Below, piece by piece: positions 1-8,589 of a stretch of 64,000 nucleotides of DNA. The stretch is from an uncultured Alistipes sp. GTDB lineage: Bacteria > Bacteroidota > Bacteroidia > Bacteroidales > Rikenellaceae. Position 1 is the stretch's first letter, and each line of letters starts with the position of its first letter. The DNA is taken from contig URRP01000006.1 in assembly GCA_900550375.1 (NCBI GenBank), forward strand, positions 11,148 to 75,147, written 5' to 3'. A program made the position numbers and the translations under genes. Under the pieces are notes generated by a model that was not told the origin of the DNA, made no database searches, and was given only the letters and a program-made list of their open reading frames with translations.

Positions 1-268
1 TGTATTTGTCGACCTCGTCGGCCGTCATGCCGATACCGCGGTCGGTGATCGTGAGCAGCCGCTTGTCGGTATCCACTGCAATATGGATCGTCAGATCGCC
101 CAACTCGCCCTGCATTTCGCCGCGCGAAGCAAGCGCCTTGAGTTTCTGCGTGGCGTCGACGGCATTGGATACCAGCTCGCGCAGGAAGATTTCGTGGTCG
201 GAATAGAGGAATTTCTTGATGACGGGAAAGATGTTTTCGGTCGTCACGCCGATTTTGCCGTTTGTCAT
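1..268 (-). CDS. htpG: Molecular chaperone HtpG (Hsp90), N-terminal part only
   Basis: The first 89 codons of an Hsp90 chaperone run off the left edge of the window. The translation starts MTNGKIGVTTENIFPVIKKF and contains the GHKL ATP-binding signatures FLRELVSNAVDA (helix carrying the catalytic Glu and the Asn) and ITDRGIGM. Hsp90 is a cytosolic ATP-dependent chaperone. The start ATG at 266-268 fits family N-termini. It reads in the same direction as the thioesterase operon to its right but a terminator-like hairpin at 376-404 separates them. The rest of the gene is outside the window, so length and integrity cannot be judged. Confidence 0.93.
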   Translation of the reverse strand, partial: MTNGKIGVTTENIFPVIKKFLYSDHEIFLRELVSNAVDATQKLKALASRGEMQGELGDLTIHIAVDTDKRLLTITDRGIGMTADEVDKY

Positions 269-365
269 AGTCGTATTCTGGTTTTAGTCTGTTTTCTTTG
301 TCCGTAGAAGAATCAAACTATGTGCCAGCGGCTTTTTCCTGCCAGAATGACAGCCGCAGACTGAC

Positions 366-404
366 AAAAATAGACAGCCGCAGATCGTTGTCTGATCTAC
401 GGCT
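366..404 (-). terminator. Hairpin terminator of the thioesterase/FAD synthetase operon
   Basis: Positions 376-386 and 394-404 form an 11-bp stem with one mismatch and a 7-nt loop. Read on the minus strand it is followed by GTCTATTTTTG, a T-rich tail, which fits intrinsic termination after the thioesterase gene and before htpG. Confidence 0.6.
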
Positions 405-424
405 GCAAAAAGATGTGCGGAGTC

Positions 425-832
425 CTACTTCATCGCCTTGGCGATCGCATCGACGAACCATTGCGGAGCGCGTGTCGGTCGGCGCGTGTCGGCATGAAGA
501 AAACCCAGTGCCGTCATGCCCGTATTGAGCAGTTCGCCCTGCGAATTGTAGACTTCGTATTCGAAGCGGATGCGTGCCGTAGGCATTTCGCGCAGCAGAA
601 TGCGTACCGTGAGGCAGTCGTCGAAGAAGGCCGGACGCTTGTAGACCGACTGCACCTCCAAGATCGGCATGATGATGCCCTGCCGTTCCATGTCGGCGTA
701 GGAAAGTCCCAGCGAGCGCATCAGGTCGGAACGCGCCTCTTCGTAGTAGCAGATATAGTTCGAGTGATGGACGAGTCCCATCTGATCGGTATGCTTGTAC
801 CAGACCCTGATTTTCGTGTCGTGCGTAATCAT
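425..832 (-). CDS. YbgC/4-hydroxybenzoyl-CoA-type acyl-CoA thioesterase
   Basis: A 135-residue single hotdog-fold protein. The N-terminal segment VWYKHTDQMGLVHHSNY is the active-site signature of the 4HBT/YbgC family (Asp at about residue 16 preceding the MGxVHHSNY turn), and the length is normal for the family. Such enzymes hydrolyse short or aromatic acyl-CoA or acyl-ACP thioesters in the cytosol; the substrate cannot be read from sequence. The start overlaps the stop of the upstream FAD synthetase gene by 4 nt (ATGA), so the two are translationally coupled in one minus-strand operon. Confidence 0.88.
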   Translation of the reverse strand: MITHDTKIRVWYKHTDQMGLVHHSNYICYYEEARSDLMRSLGLSYADMERQGIIMPILEVQSVYKRPAFFDDCLTVRILLREMPTARIRFEYEVYNSQGELLNTGMTALGFLHADTRRPTRAPQWFVDAIAKAMK

Positions 833-1578
833 ATTGCGGTAAATTCGATAATGCTCTTCTCTTTGGTAAGCGGTCGGTCGAGCAATGGCGCCCCTTCGGT
901 CGGAATGAAGAGCCTGCCGGCTTCGCCGTCTGCCGCTATGCGATATTCACCCGCAGGAGGCAGGAGTTTATAGGGGTCGTCGATATGCACTTTGCCCTCC
1001 TGTACGTCGGCGATCAACAGATAGGGATGGCCTAACATACGGGCGGCCTGCGCCATCGCTCCGTGTTCGATAAGCGACCGGATCGCAGTCGAACTGACCT
1101 TTTTGCCGCCGACGTCGAAAGGATCGATCCTGCAAAGTTGCAGCTCCGGCCGCTCCGATGCATGCAGAGAGCCGTAGTCGCCCTCCTTGTTGTGGCCGAA
1201 GTGATGGTTGTACCCCATCACGAGCGTTTCGATACCCAGCTTTCCGACCAAGTCGCGCTGGATGAAATCGACAGAACTCGTCCGGCTGAATTCACGGGTG
1301 AAGGGGATGACGACCAGATTGTCGATGCCGGCCCGTTCGAGCAGATAAGCCTTTTCGTCGAGCGTCGTGAGCAGACGCAGATCGGTCTGCTTCTCCAGTA
1401 CGATACGCGGATGAGGCGCGAAGGTGACGACGATGCTTTCGCCGCCGCGTTCGCGGGCGAAACGGCAGACGGCGGAGAGCAACTCATCGTGACCGCCGTG
1501 CACGCCGTCGAACGAGCCGACGGTCGCCGCCGGACGGTGAAATGCTGGAAGGTGGTCGATTCCGTGGAAAACTCGCAT
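829..1578 (-). CDS. FAD synthetase family protein with reduced riboflavin-kinase region
   Basis: A 249-residue protein whose first 185 or so residues are an FMN adenylyltransferase: GSFDGVHGGHDELL near residue 22 (nucleotidyltransferase HxGH-type motif), VTFAPHPR, and VSSTAIRSLIEHG. Normal bifunctional RibF is about 310 residues. Here the C-terminal 65 residues (from HPYLLIADVQEGK) keep a barrel-like remnant but lack the GxxxGRxLGFPTAN and GVYAV motifs of riboflavin kinase. The seen facts support FAD synthetase activity; loss of kinase activity is inference. A separate full RibF may be elsewhere in the genome. It follows rex with a 10-nt gap and overlaps the thioesterase by 4 nt. Confidence 0.85.
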   Translation of the reverse strand: MRVFHGIDHLPAFHRPAATVGSFDGVHGGHDELLSAVCRFARERGGESIVVTFAPHPRIVLEKQTDLRLLTTLDEKAYLLERAGIDNLVVIPFTREFSRTSSVDFIQRDLVGKLGIETLVMGYNHHFGHNKEGDYGSLHASERPELQLCRIDPFDVGGKKVSSTAIRSLIEHGAMAQAARMLGHPYLLIADVQEGKVHIDDPYKLLPPAGEYRIAADGEAGRLFIPTEGAPLLDRPLTKEKSIIEFTAI

Positions 1579-1588
1579 CGTGTGTCGG

Positions 1589-2236
1589 TTAGTCGTCGGT
1601 GGGATTCTCCTCGTTCTCCTTGACGAAGTAGGCGACCTTTTCGAGCAGCGTGGTGATGTCGTAATTCTCGACCACGATGCCGCGCGGAAAGTTGAGCGGC
1701 CGCGAGGTGAAGTTCAGCACCCCTTTGATACCGGCGTTGACGATCGGTACGACCAGTTCGTCGGCCACGCGCGAGGGCGACGAGACGATGACGATGTCGA
1801 TGTTCTTGTCCTCGACGACCTCCTCGAAATTCTCCATATGGTGGCACGGAATGCCGTCGATGGTTTTGCCGACCTTTTCGGGATCGATATCGAAGGCGGT
1901 GGTGATCTTCAGCTTCAGGCCGCGGCCGTTGAAGTACTTGGTGATGGCTTGTCCGAGGTGCCCCATGCCGATGACGGCGATGTTGGTCACCGTGTCGCTG
2001 TCGAGGATATTGCTGATGAAGTCGATCAGGACTTTCACGTCGTACCCCTTCTTCGTGTCGCTCGAAAAACCGATGAGCATCAGGTCGCGGCGCACCTGCA
2101 CCGCCGTGATGCCGTGGATGCCGGCCAGCACGTGAGAGAAGATATGGGTGATCCCCTGCTTGTGGGAGGAGAGCAGCGTACGGCGGTACTCGCTCAGCCG
2201 TTCGATGGTCTTTTCGGGTATGTTGGAAGATGCCAT
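1589..2236 (-). CDS. rex: Redox-sensing transcriptional repressor Rex
   Basis: A 215-residue protein with an N-terminal winged helix (ERLSEYRRTLLSS, ITAVQVRRDLM) followed by a Rossmann NAD(H) domain starting at IAVIGMGHLGQA near residue 87. Length and motifs match Rex, which senses the NADH/NAD+ ratio and represses fermentation and respiration genes when NADH is low. It lies 6 nt after the LysM protein gene and 10 nt before the FAD synthetase gene, all on the minus strand, so a redox-cofactor theme (NADH sensing, FAD synthesis) links the neighbours. Its regulated operators cannot be assigned from this window. Confidence 0.93.
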   Translation of the reverse strand: MASSNIPEKTIERLSEYRRTLLSSHKQGITHIFSHVLAGIHGITAVQVRRDLMLIGFSSDTKKGYDVKVLIDFISNILDSDTVTNIAVIGMGHLGQAITKYFNGRGLKLKITTAFDIDPEKVGKTIDGIPCHHMENFEEVVEDKNIDIVIVSSPSRVADELVVPIVNAGIKGVLNFTSRPLNFPRGIVVENYDITTLLEKVAYFVKENEENPTDD

Positions 2237-2242
2237 AATCGA

Positions 2243-4048
2243 TTATTCGAGCGTAATGGTATAGTTGTCGTTGTAGATGACGCGCACCCATTCGGTGTTG
2301 ATGCGGCTGCCGTCGGCCGTGCGGGAGAAGCGATAGGGAGTCTGGAGCGGCGTGAAGGTCTCGCCGTCGAAGAAGCTGTTGATGTCCTCGAACATTGCCG
2401 ATCCGAACAGTACGGCTGCGTCGTACCCCCGATAGGCATAGAGTGTCGGCATCGAACCGAACGCGGAGATGTAGCGGTTGTCGAAGGTACGGATGCGTTC
2501 GTCGTCCCGTTTGGCGTGATAGGTCGAACTAAAGGTCACGCGATTCTTGAAGAAGAGGTTGCGGTCGATGTTGCCGAACCGGTTCCAGTGCGGACCGCCG
2601 ATCACGTCGTACTGCGGCGCGGAGTGGCCGCGGGCGATGCTGTTGCTGCTGGCCGACGCCAGCGCGGCGAGGATCGAGTCGACTTCCGTCTCCCTGCTCG
2701 ACAAGACGACCAGCAGGGCGTTGTCGCGCGCCGAGAGGATGCTGCCGATATTGCTGCCCGGTTCGTAGCGGAATGTTTCGTATCCCACGTCGGAAATCAG
2801 GGCCTTGACGGCCTGCTCGAATGCCGTGTCGGTGTTCTGGCTGTAAATCAGAACGACTCTGCGGCCGCTGTTGAACGTCTGTGCGAACTTGGCATATTTT
2901 TCAGCGGGATCGGGCGCCATCGGGAAGAGGACGCTGCTCTGCGTATGGTCGAGCGTCGCCAGCGGCGAAACGACCGGAATACCCTCCTGTTCGGCGATGC
3001 GCAGCACGGGAGCCAGTTCGTCCTCGTACACGGGACCGACGATCAGCTGCGAACGGACGAAGGCGTCGTCTTCGACGATCGTTGCGACCTTCGCCGGATT
3101 ATGCGCCGTATCGAAAACCTCGAGCCGCACCGACCGGCCGTCGCGTCGCAGTTGGTCGATGCCCAGCAGGAATCCCTGATAGAATTCGGTATAGCTGGCG
3201 TTGGGCCGGCCGTCGGTCGTGGCGGGCAGCAGCAGCGACAAGTTGAGCACGGCCTCCGGCGCAAGCGTCAGCAGCCGTTCGGCGGGGGGCCGGACGGTCA
3301 GCGTGTCGGCCGGCTGTTCGGCCGCGGCAAGCGCATCGCGCGTCGGCAGTTTGATGATGGCGCCGGCTTTGAGCGTTGCCGGAGAGAGCCCTTCGTTGAG
3401 CGTCGAGAGCGTCTGCTCGGAGACTTGGTTGGCGTGGGCGAGCGAATACATGGTGTCGCCCGGCTGGACGACGTAGTAGCGATAACCGTCGGCGGGAACG
3501 CTGTTCAGTTTCTCTTTGTACTCTTCCAGTTCCGCGAGATTCTCGGCGTTGCTGGTCTTGCCCACCTCCTTTTTCCGTACCAGCAGCGTGCCGCCGATGG
3601 TCAGGTGTGCGGGATCGAGGTTCTCGTTGTCCTCCAGCAGCGTCTCGACCGAGATGCCGTACCGCTTCGAGATGGCATAGAGCGTTTCGTGGGCCTCCAC
3701 CGTATGCAGAATGAACTTCTTGCGGAGCTTCTTCTCCTGCTTGGTCGTAAGCGGTTCCTCGTTCGGTTGCAGCTGCGGTGCGGGGACCGGAATCTTGACG
3801 TTCTGGTCGGCTTTTACCACATCGGCCATCGTCGGGTTGTGGGCCACGAGCGACTGCTCGCTCACACCGTAGAGCCGTGCGATCGAATAGAGCGTCTCGC
3901 CGGCCTGTACGGTGTGTATGTAGAACTTCTCGCCGCCGATATAGACGATCGTCTCCGACTTCTGCGACTGCGGCACAGCGGCAGTCGCGGACGTCAGTCC
4001 GATGCAGAGCCATGCAGCCGTTATGAGAATCGGTCTGTACATACGCAT
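2243..4048 (-). CDS. LysM-repeat envelope protein with periplasmic ligand-binding-like domain
   Basis: A 601-residue secreted protein. A signal peptide (about residues 1-23, ending SATA) is followed by three LysM repeats: HTVQAGETLYSIARLYGVS, HTVEAHETLYAISKRYGIS and YVVQPGDTMYSLAHANQVS, at roughly residues 45-90, 113-160 and 190-235. From about residue 270 the protein resembles the type 1 periplasmic binding fold of branched-chain amino acid receptors (FYQGFLLGIDQLRRDG, IVGPVYEDELAPVLRIAEQEGIPVVS). LysM suggests peptidoglycan anchoring; the C-terminal fold may bind a ligand or act as an LpoA-like regulator of cell wall synthesis, which is inference. The start overlaps the exonuclease stop by 1 nt (TAATG). 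Confidence 0.85.
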   Translation of the reverse strand: MRMYRPILITAAWLCIGLTSATAAVPQSQKSETIVYIGGEKFYIHTVQAGETLYSIARLYGVSEQSLVAHNPTMADVVKADQNVKIPVPAPQLQPNEEPLTTKQEKKLRKKFILHTVEAHETLYAISKRYGISVETLLEDNENLDPAHLTIGGTLLVRKKEVGKTSNAENLAELEEYKEKLNSVPADGYRYYVVQPGDTMYSLAHANQVSEQTLSTLNEGLSPATLKAGAIIKLPTRDALAAAEQPADTLTVRPPAERLLTLAPEAVLNLSLLLPATTDGRPNASYTEFYQGFLLGIDQLRRDGRSVRLEVFDTAHNPAKVATIVEDDAFVRSQLIVGPVYEDELAPVLRIAEQEGIPVVSPLATLDHTQSSVLFPMAPDPAEKYAKFAQTFNSGRRVVLIYSQNTDTAFEQAVKALISDVGYETFRYEPGSNIGSILSARDNALLVVLSSRETEVDSILAALASASSNSIARGHSAPQYDVIGGPHWNRFGNIDRNLFFKNRVTFSSTYHAKRDDERIRTFDNRYISAFGSMPTLYAYRGYDAAVLFGSAMFEDINSFFDGETFTPLQTPYRFSRTADGSRINTEWVRVIYNDNYTITLE

Positions 4049-4824
4049 TAACGTTTCTTCCCTTCCTTGCCGCGCAGCCGGATTTCGGTGATGACCTTTT
4101 TCGTATAGAGCGGAAAATCGCCGTTCATCATCCAGTTGTAATAGCTCGGTTCCGACTCGAAGATTTCAGCCACGCAGCGGCCTTTGTACTTTCCGAAGCC
4201 GAAGACCTCCTCCCCTTTCTCGTTGTAGAGGATGCGGCCCGCATAATCGGCCGACTCGTTGCGCGTGGAGAATTCGGCCAGAAAATCGATGTCGTTTTCC
4301 AGATTGTCGTAGCGCTCCAACTGCGCCTTGAGTACTTCGTAGGTCGCCAGCGTGTCGGCTTCGGCCGAGTGGGCGTTGGTGAGGTCCTTGTCGCAGTAAA
4401 ACTTGTAGGCGGCGATGAGCGTGCGCTGCTCCATCTTGTGGAAGATGTTCTGCACGTCGATGAAACGTCGCCGCTTGAAGTCGACGTTGATGCCGGCGCG
4501 CATGAACTCTTCGACGAGCATCGGCAGGTCGAAACGGTTGGAGTTGAATCCCCCGAAGTCGCAGCCGGCGATAAACTGTTCGAGCGACCGAGCGATCTGT
4601 GCGAAGGTCGGACAATCCTTCACATCCTCGTCGGTGATGCCGTGAATGGCGGTCGCCTCCTCGGGGATGTGTATCCCGGGGTTGATCTTACGGGTCTTGA
4701 CGATCTCTTCGCCGTCGGTCGTCACCTTGACCATCGAGATTTCGACGATGCGGTCCTTGGCGGTATCGATGCCGGTGGTCTCCAAGTCGAAAAAGACGAT
4801 GGGGCGTTTGAGGTTGAGTTTCAT
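4048..4824 (-). CDS. DnaQ-like 3'-5' exonuclease (DEDDh)
   Basis: A 258-residue exonuclease. ExoI is FFDLETTG with Asp13 and Glu15, ExoII lies around NSNRFDLPML, and ExoIII is NAHSAEADTLATYEV with the DEDDh His and Asp. The C-terminal stretch FGFGKYKGRCVAEIFESEPSYYNWMMNGDFP is the ExoX-type/DUF3820 tail. It most likely removes 3' nucleotides from DNA in repair or proofreading and is not fused to a polymerase. It lies between dnaN and envelope genes on the minus strand, 5 nt downstream of the small HU-like gene. Confidence 0.9.
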   Translation of the reverse strand: MKLNLKRPIVFFDLETTGIDTAKDRIVEISMVKVTTDGEEIVKTRKINPGIHIPEEATAIHGITDEDVKDCPTFAQIARSLEQFIAGCDFGGFNSNRFDLPMLVEEFMRAGINVDFKRRRFIDVQNIFHKMEQRTLIAAYKFYCDKDLTNAHSAEADTLATYEVLKAQLERYDNLENDIDFLAEFSTRNESADYAGRILYNEKGEEVFGFGKYKGRCVAEIFESEPSYYNWMMNGDFPLYTKKVITEIRLRGKEGKKR

Positions 4825-4829
4825 GCTTC

Positions 4830-5039
4830 CTATTTTTTACGGAACAATCCGCGGATCAGGTCGAGCGCTTCGGCGGCGTTGCTGCGGAAGGTGTCGGAGG
4901 CATCCTTCACCTTGTCCGAAACGGCGTCGCCCAGCACCTCTTGGAACGTGTCGAGTACGCGGGTACAGACCTCTTCGGTATATCCGGTACGGCGGGCTAC
5001 CTCGCCGATCAATTCACGTTTGTTCATCGTCTCAGGCAT
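4830..5039 (-). CDS. Small HU-like N-terminal-domain protein
   Basis: A 69-residue protein whose first half, NKRELIGEVARRTGYTEE and onward to about residue 40, matches the helical dimerisation part of HU/IHF DNA-binding proteins. The beta-arm DNA-binding region of HU is absent and is replaced by a charged helix ending in LIRGLFRKK. The ATG at 5039 overlaps the end of dnaN by 8 nt; an internal ATG at 5027 (MNKREL) is an equally good start and matches HU N-termini better. The coupling to dnaN suggests a role near replication, but no function is established. Confidence 0.7.
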   Translation of the reverse strand: MPETMNKRELIGEVARRTGYTEEVCTRVLDTFQEVLGDAVSDKVKDASDTFRSNAAEALDLIRGLFRKK

Positions 5040-6156
5040 TAATCATCATCGGCATGAGCAGCATCAGCGTATCGCTGGACTGCTTTTCGTCATAGACGGG
5101 TTTGAAGACGCCCGCACGGGTCGAATCGGCCAGTTCGATCACCACCGTCGGGGTCTCGATGTTCGAGAGGATCTCGACCAGAAAGGTCGACTTGAAGCCG
5201 ATGGTGATCGGCTGTCCGTCGTAGCTGCACGAGATCGTCTCGTTGGCCGACATCGAGTAGTCGATATCCTGCGCCGTGAGATCGATCTTGTTGTCGGCGA
5301 TATCCATGCGGATCAGATTGGTCGCGGGGTTCGAGCAGACGGCCACGCGTTTGATGCCGTTGACCAGTTCGATGCGGTCGATGAGCACCTTGTTGGGGTT
5401 GTTGGCCGGAATAACGGCGTTGTAGTTGGGATAGCTTCCCTCGATCAGACGGCACACCAACGTATGATTCTTGAGGTTGAAAAGCACGTTCTTCGAATCG
5501 AACGACACCTTGACCGGCGCCTCTTCCTTGAGCAGCATACCTTTGAGCAGGTTGGCCGGTTTCTTGGGCAGAATGAAGGCGGCGGTCAGTTCGCTGTGCA
5601 GCTCCGAGGCATATTTCACCAGTTTATGGGCATCGGTGGCGACGAAGGTGATCGATTCGGGTTCGATATTGATATAGACGCCGTTCATGATCGGACGCAG
5701 TTCGTCGTCGGCCGTGGCGAAGATGGTCTTGTTGATGCCGTTCACGAGCGTGTCGACGTCGAACGTCAGCTCCTTCTTATCTTCCGAGAGCGCGGGCAGC
5801 GCCGGATAGCTCACGGCGCTCGCACCGGGAATCGAGAGCGAACCGCTCTTCCAGTTGAGTTTGATTTCGAAGGTCTGGTCGTTGCAGTCGATCGTCAGCG
5901 GAATTTCGGCGAACTCCTTGAGCGAATCGAGCAGCTGCTTGGCGGGTGCGGCGATCACGCCCTCGCTCTCGACGTTGTCGACGGTGATCGAACTTACGAG
6001 CGTGGTCTCCAGATCGGAGGTGGTCACCTTCAGCTGATCGCCCTTCAACTCCATGAGGAAGTAGTCGAGGATGGGCAGCGTGTTCTTATTGCTGATTACT
6101 TTACCGGTGGTCGCCAACAGCGACAGAAGCGCGGAACTTGATACGGAAAATTTCAT
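5032..6156 (-). CDS. dnaN: DNA polymerase III beta sliding clamp
   Basis: A 374-residue protein, the normal length for the beta clamp, starting MKFSVSSSALLSLLATTGKV. Family hallmarks include LPILDYFLMELKGDQLKVTTSDLE and PIMNGVYINIE, and the C-terminal MPM motif (TLMLLMPMMINA) typical of DnaN. It forms the processivity ring for replicative polymerase and repair enzymes. It is downstream of a nucleoside phosphorylase gene (47-nt gap) and overlaps the HU-like gene. No dnaA or recF is adjacent, which is common in Bacteroidetes. Confidence 0.96.
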   Translation of the reverse strand: MKFSVSSSALLSLLATTGKVISNKNTLPILDYFLMELKGDQLKVTTSDLETTLVSSITVDNVESEGVIAAPAKQLLDSLKEFAEIPLTIDCNDQTFEIKLNWKSGSLSIPGASAVSYPALPALSEDKKELTFDVDTLVNGINKTIFATADDELRPIMNGVYINIEPESITFVATDAHKLVKYASELHSELTAAFILPKKPANLLKGMLLKEEAPVKVSFDSKNVLFNLKNHTLVCRLIEGSYPNYNAVIPANNPNKVLIDRIELVNGIKRVAVCSNPATNLIRMDIADNKIDLTAQDIDYSMSANETISCSYDGQPITIGFKSTFLVEILSNIETPTVVIELADSTRAGVFKPVYDEKQSSDTLMLLMPMMINA

Positions 6157-6203
6157 GTTGATCTTCTATGTTAGTTATTTCTAATTCTTTATGGACTTTT
6201 CGG

Positions 6204-7079
6204 TTAGAGGGTCGCCAGCTTGTCGAGTGCCATGCGGATCATCTGCTTGACGAAGGGTTTGTAGTCGGTGCAGGCGTCCAGCGCGATACGCTGTGCGATG
6301 ATGGTGCAGATCGTTGCGGCGCGGTGCCCCATGAGCGAAGCCATGCCTGCGAGCGCCGAGCTCTCCATCTCGAAGTTGGTGATGCGATGTCCGTCGTGTT
6401 CGAACGACTCGATCTTCTCGTTCAGGTGCGGATCGGCCGGTTCGAGGCGCACCCAGCGGCCCTGCGGAGCATAGAAGCCCGGCGCGGCGATGGTGATTCC
6501 CTCGCGCGTCGAGTCCTTGAACAACTCGAACAACTCCGCGTCGGCGATTGCGAAATAGGGTTTCGGCAGCAGGTCGCTCCAGCCCGTGTGGCGCATGAAT
6601 GCCTGTTCGTATTCCAGATTGCAGACCTCGTTGCGCCCCTTGTAATAGTTGAGCAGCCCGTCGAATCCGATCGACATGCGCGAGAAGACCGCCTCGCCCA
6701 CTTTGATGTCGGGCTGGATGGCGCCCGAAGTGCCCAGCCGCAGCAGTGTGAGGCGCCGCAGCTCGGGTTTCACCTGCCGGGTTTCGAAGTCGATGTTGGC
6801 CAGCGCGTCGAGTTCCGTGACGGAGATGTCGATGTTGCCGATGCCGATGCCCGTCGAGAGGACGGTCATGCGTTTGCCTTTATAAGTACCCGTAACGGAG
6901 TTGAACTCGCGGTTGGAGGCTGCGCACTCCCGTTTGTCGAAGAAGGACGCAACCAACTCTACGCGGCCGGGGTCGCCCACCAGAATGACGGTGTCGGCCA
7001 GCTGCTCGGGGCGGAGGTGCAGGTGGAAAATGGAACCGTCGTCGTTGATAATCAACTCGGAAGATGGAATCGTTCTCAT
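6204..7079 (-). CDS. Nucleoside phosphorylase (uridine phosphorylase-like)
   Basis: A 291-residue cytosolic enzyme of the nucleoside phosphorylase superfamily. It shows VILVGDPGRVELVASFFD near the N-terminus (phosphate binding), STGIGIGNIDISVTEL, LRLGTSGAIQPDIKVGEAV, and the substrate-binding ITNFEMESSALAGMASLMGH. These features point to uridine or purine nucleoside salvage by phosphorolysis; the exact base is not certain. A promoter sits at 7111-7141. It diverges from glmM across a 112-nt spacer and may be cotranscribed with dnaN downstream. Confidence 0.85.
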   Translation of the reverse strand: MRTIPSSELIINDDGSIFHLHLRPEQLADTVILVGDPGRVELVASFFDKRECAASNREFNSVTGTYKGKRMTVLSTGIGIGNIDISVTELDALANIDFETRQVKPELRRLTLLRLGTSGAIQPDIKVGEAVFSRMSIGFDGLLNYYKGRNEVCNLEYEQAFMRHTGWSDLLPKPYFAIADAELFELFKDSTREGITIAAPGFYAPQGRWVRLEPADPHLNEKIESFEHDGHRITNFEMESSALAGMASLMGHRAATICTIIAQRIALDACTDYKPFVKQMIRMALDKLATL

Positions 7080-7110
7080 AATAGTCGCGTTTTAATTTTC
7101 ATAATTGGCA

Positions 7111-7141
7111 TAAAAGTAATATTTTTACCTCGAATTGCAAA
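7111..7141 (-). promoter_or_regulatory. Bacteroidetes promoter for the nucleoside phosphorylase gene
   Basis: Read on the minus strand, TTTG (7138-7141) is followed after 19 nt by TACTTTTA (7111-7118), a one-mismatch version of the TAnnTTTG -7 element. The start codon lies about 32 nt downstream. Confidence 0.55.
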
Positions 7142-7191
7142 ACAAACTCGTCGATTTTTTCAATTTATATAGGTGTAAAACAAGTTTATAA

Positions 7192-8577
7192 ATGACACTC
7201 ATCAAATCTATTTCGGGTATCCGCGGTACGATCGGGGGCTGCCCGGGCGACAATCTGACTCCGCTCGACATTGTGAAATTCGCTACCGCTTACGCCCGTT
7301 TTCTAGGCGAACGAAAATCGGGCCGCCTGCGGATCGTCGTCGGCCGCGACGCCCGTCTTTCGGGCGAAATGGCGGGCGACCTGATCGAAGGCGCCCTGCT
7401 GGGATGCGGCGCCGACGTGGTCAACGTGGGGCTTTGCACGACACCCGGTGTGGAGTTGGCCGTCACCGCCCACAAGGCCGACGGCGGTATCATTATCACC
7501 GCCTCGCATAATCCGCGCCAATGGAATGCGCTCAAACTGCTCAATGCCGACGGTGAGTTCCTCTCCGACGTCGAGGGCAAGCGTGTGCTGACGCTGGCCG
7601 AGCAGAACGACTATGAGTTTCCCGAGGTCGACGCGCTGGGGCATGTGCTTTCACGCGAGTCGTTCAACGACGAACATATCCGTCGCGTGCTCTCCCTGCC
7701 GCTGGTCGATGCTGAAGCCGTGCGGCGCAAACGCTTCAAGGTCGTGGTCGACGCCGTCAATTCGGTGGGCGGTATCGTGATCCCGAAGCTGCTGCGCGAA
7801 CTGGGCTGCGAGGTCGTGGAGCTTAACTGCGAACCGACGGGCGAGTTCGCCCACAACCCCGAACCGCTGCCGGAGAACCTGACGGAGATCGCCGCGGCGA
7901 TCGTGCGCGAGAAGGCCGATCTGGGCGTGGTGGTCGATCCCGATGTCGATCGTCTGGCCTTCGTGAGCGAAGACGGCTCGATGTTTGTCGAGGAGTATAC
8001 GCTGGTGGCCGTGGCCGATTACGTGCTTTCGCACAAGGCGGGCAATACGGTCTCGAATCTCAGCTCGTCGCGGGCGCTGCGCGACGTGACCGAGCGTCAC
8101 GGCGGTCGTTACTACGCTTCGGCCGTAGGCGAGGTCAACGTCGTGGCGAAGATGAAGGAGGTCGGCGCTGTCGTCGGCGGCGAGGGCAACGGCGGGGTGA
8201 TCTATCCCGAGCTGCACTACGGGCGCGATGCGCTGGTGGGTGTGGCGTTGTTTTTGACCTATCTGGCGCAGACGGGGCTGACGATGACCGCGTTGCGTGC
8301 CACCTACCCCGCCTACTACGCTTCGAAGAACAAGATCGCCCTGACGCCGGCCATCGACGTGGATAAAGTTCTGCGTGAGATAAAGACCCGTTATGCCGGT
8401 GAGCAGGTGAACGATATAGATGGTGTGAAGATCGATTTTTCGGAGAATTGGGTACATCTGCGCAAGTCCAATACCGAGCCGATCATCCGCATCTATACCG
8501 AGGCGCGGTCGATGGCAGAGGCCGATGCGCTGGCGCAGCGGTTTATCGGCGAGCTGCGCGAAATTTGCAACCTGTAA
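7192..8577 (+). CDS. glmM: Phosphoglucosamine mutase family enzyme
   Basis: A 461-residue alpha-D-phosphohexomutase. The phosphoserine loop is TASHNP with Ser105, the metal loop is DPDVDRL, the sugar-binding loop is GEGNGG, and the phosphate-binding loop is KSNTEPIIR near the C-terminus. GlmM converts glucosamine-6-phosphate to glucosamine-1-phosphate for UDP-GlcNAc synthesis; a phosphomannomutase/phosphoglucomutase role is the alternative because these subfamilies overlap. It starts with ATG after an AT-rich spacer and is followed 12 nt later by the M20 peptidase gene in the same direction. Confidence 0.88.
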   Translation: MTLIKSISGIRGTIGGCPGDNLTPLDIVKFATAYARFLGERKSGRLRIVVGRDARLSGEMAGDLIEGALLGCGADVVNVGLCTTPGVELAVTAHKADGGIIITASHNPRQWNALKLLNADGEFLSDVEGKRVLTLAEQNDYEFPEVDALGHVLSRESFNDEHIRRVLSLPLVDAEAVRRKRFKVVVDAVNSVGGIVIPKLLRELGCEVVELNCEPTGEFAHNPEPLPENLTEIAAAIVREKADLGVVVDPDVDRLAFVSEDGSMFVEEYTLVAVADYVLSHKAGNTVSNLSSSRALRDVTERHGGRYYASAVGEVNVVAKMKEVGAVVGGEGNGGVIYPELHYGRDALVGVALFLTYLAQTGLTMTALRATYPAYYASKNKIALTPAIDVDKVLREIKTRYAGEQVNDIDGVKIDFSENWVHLRKSNTEPIIRIYTEARSMAEADALAQRFIGELREICNL

Positions 8578-8589
8578 AACGAATACGCT

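Noticed and set aside
1580..4051. An 823-codon open frame on the plus strand opposite rex and the LysM gene
   Set aside because: It is antisense to two well-supported genes, has low-complexity Arg/Gly/Val-rich translation and no domain; long antisense frames are expected in this G+C-rich codon style.
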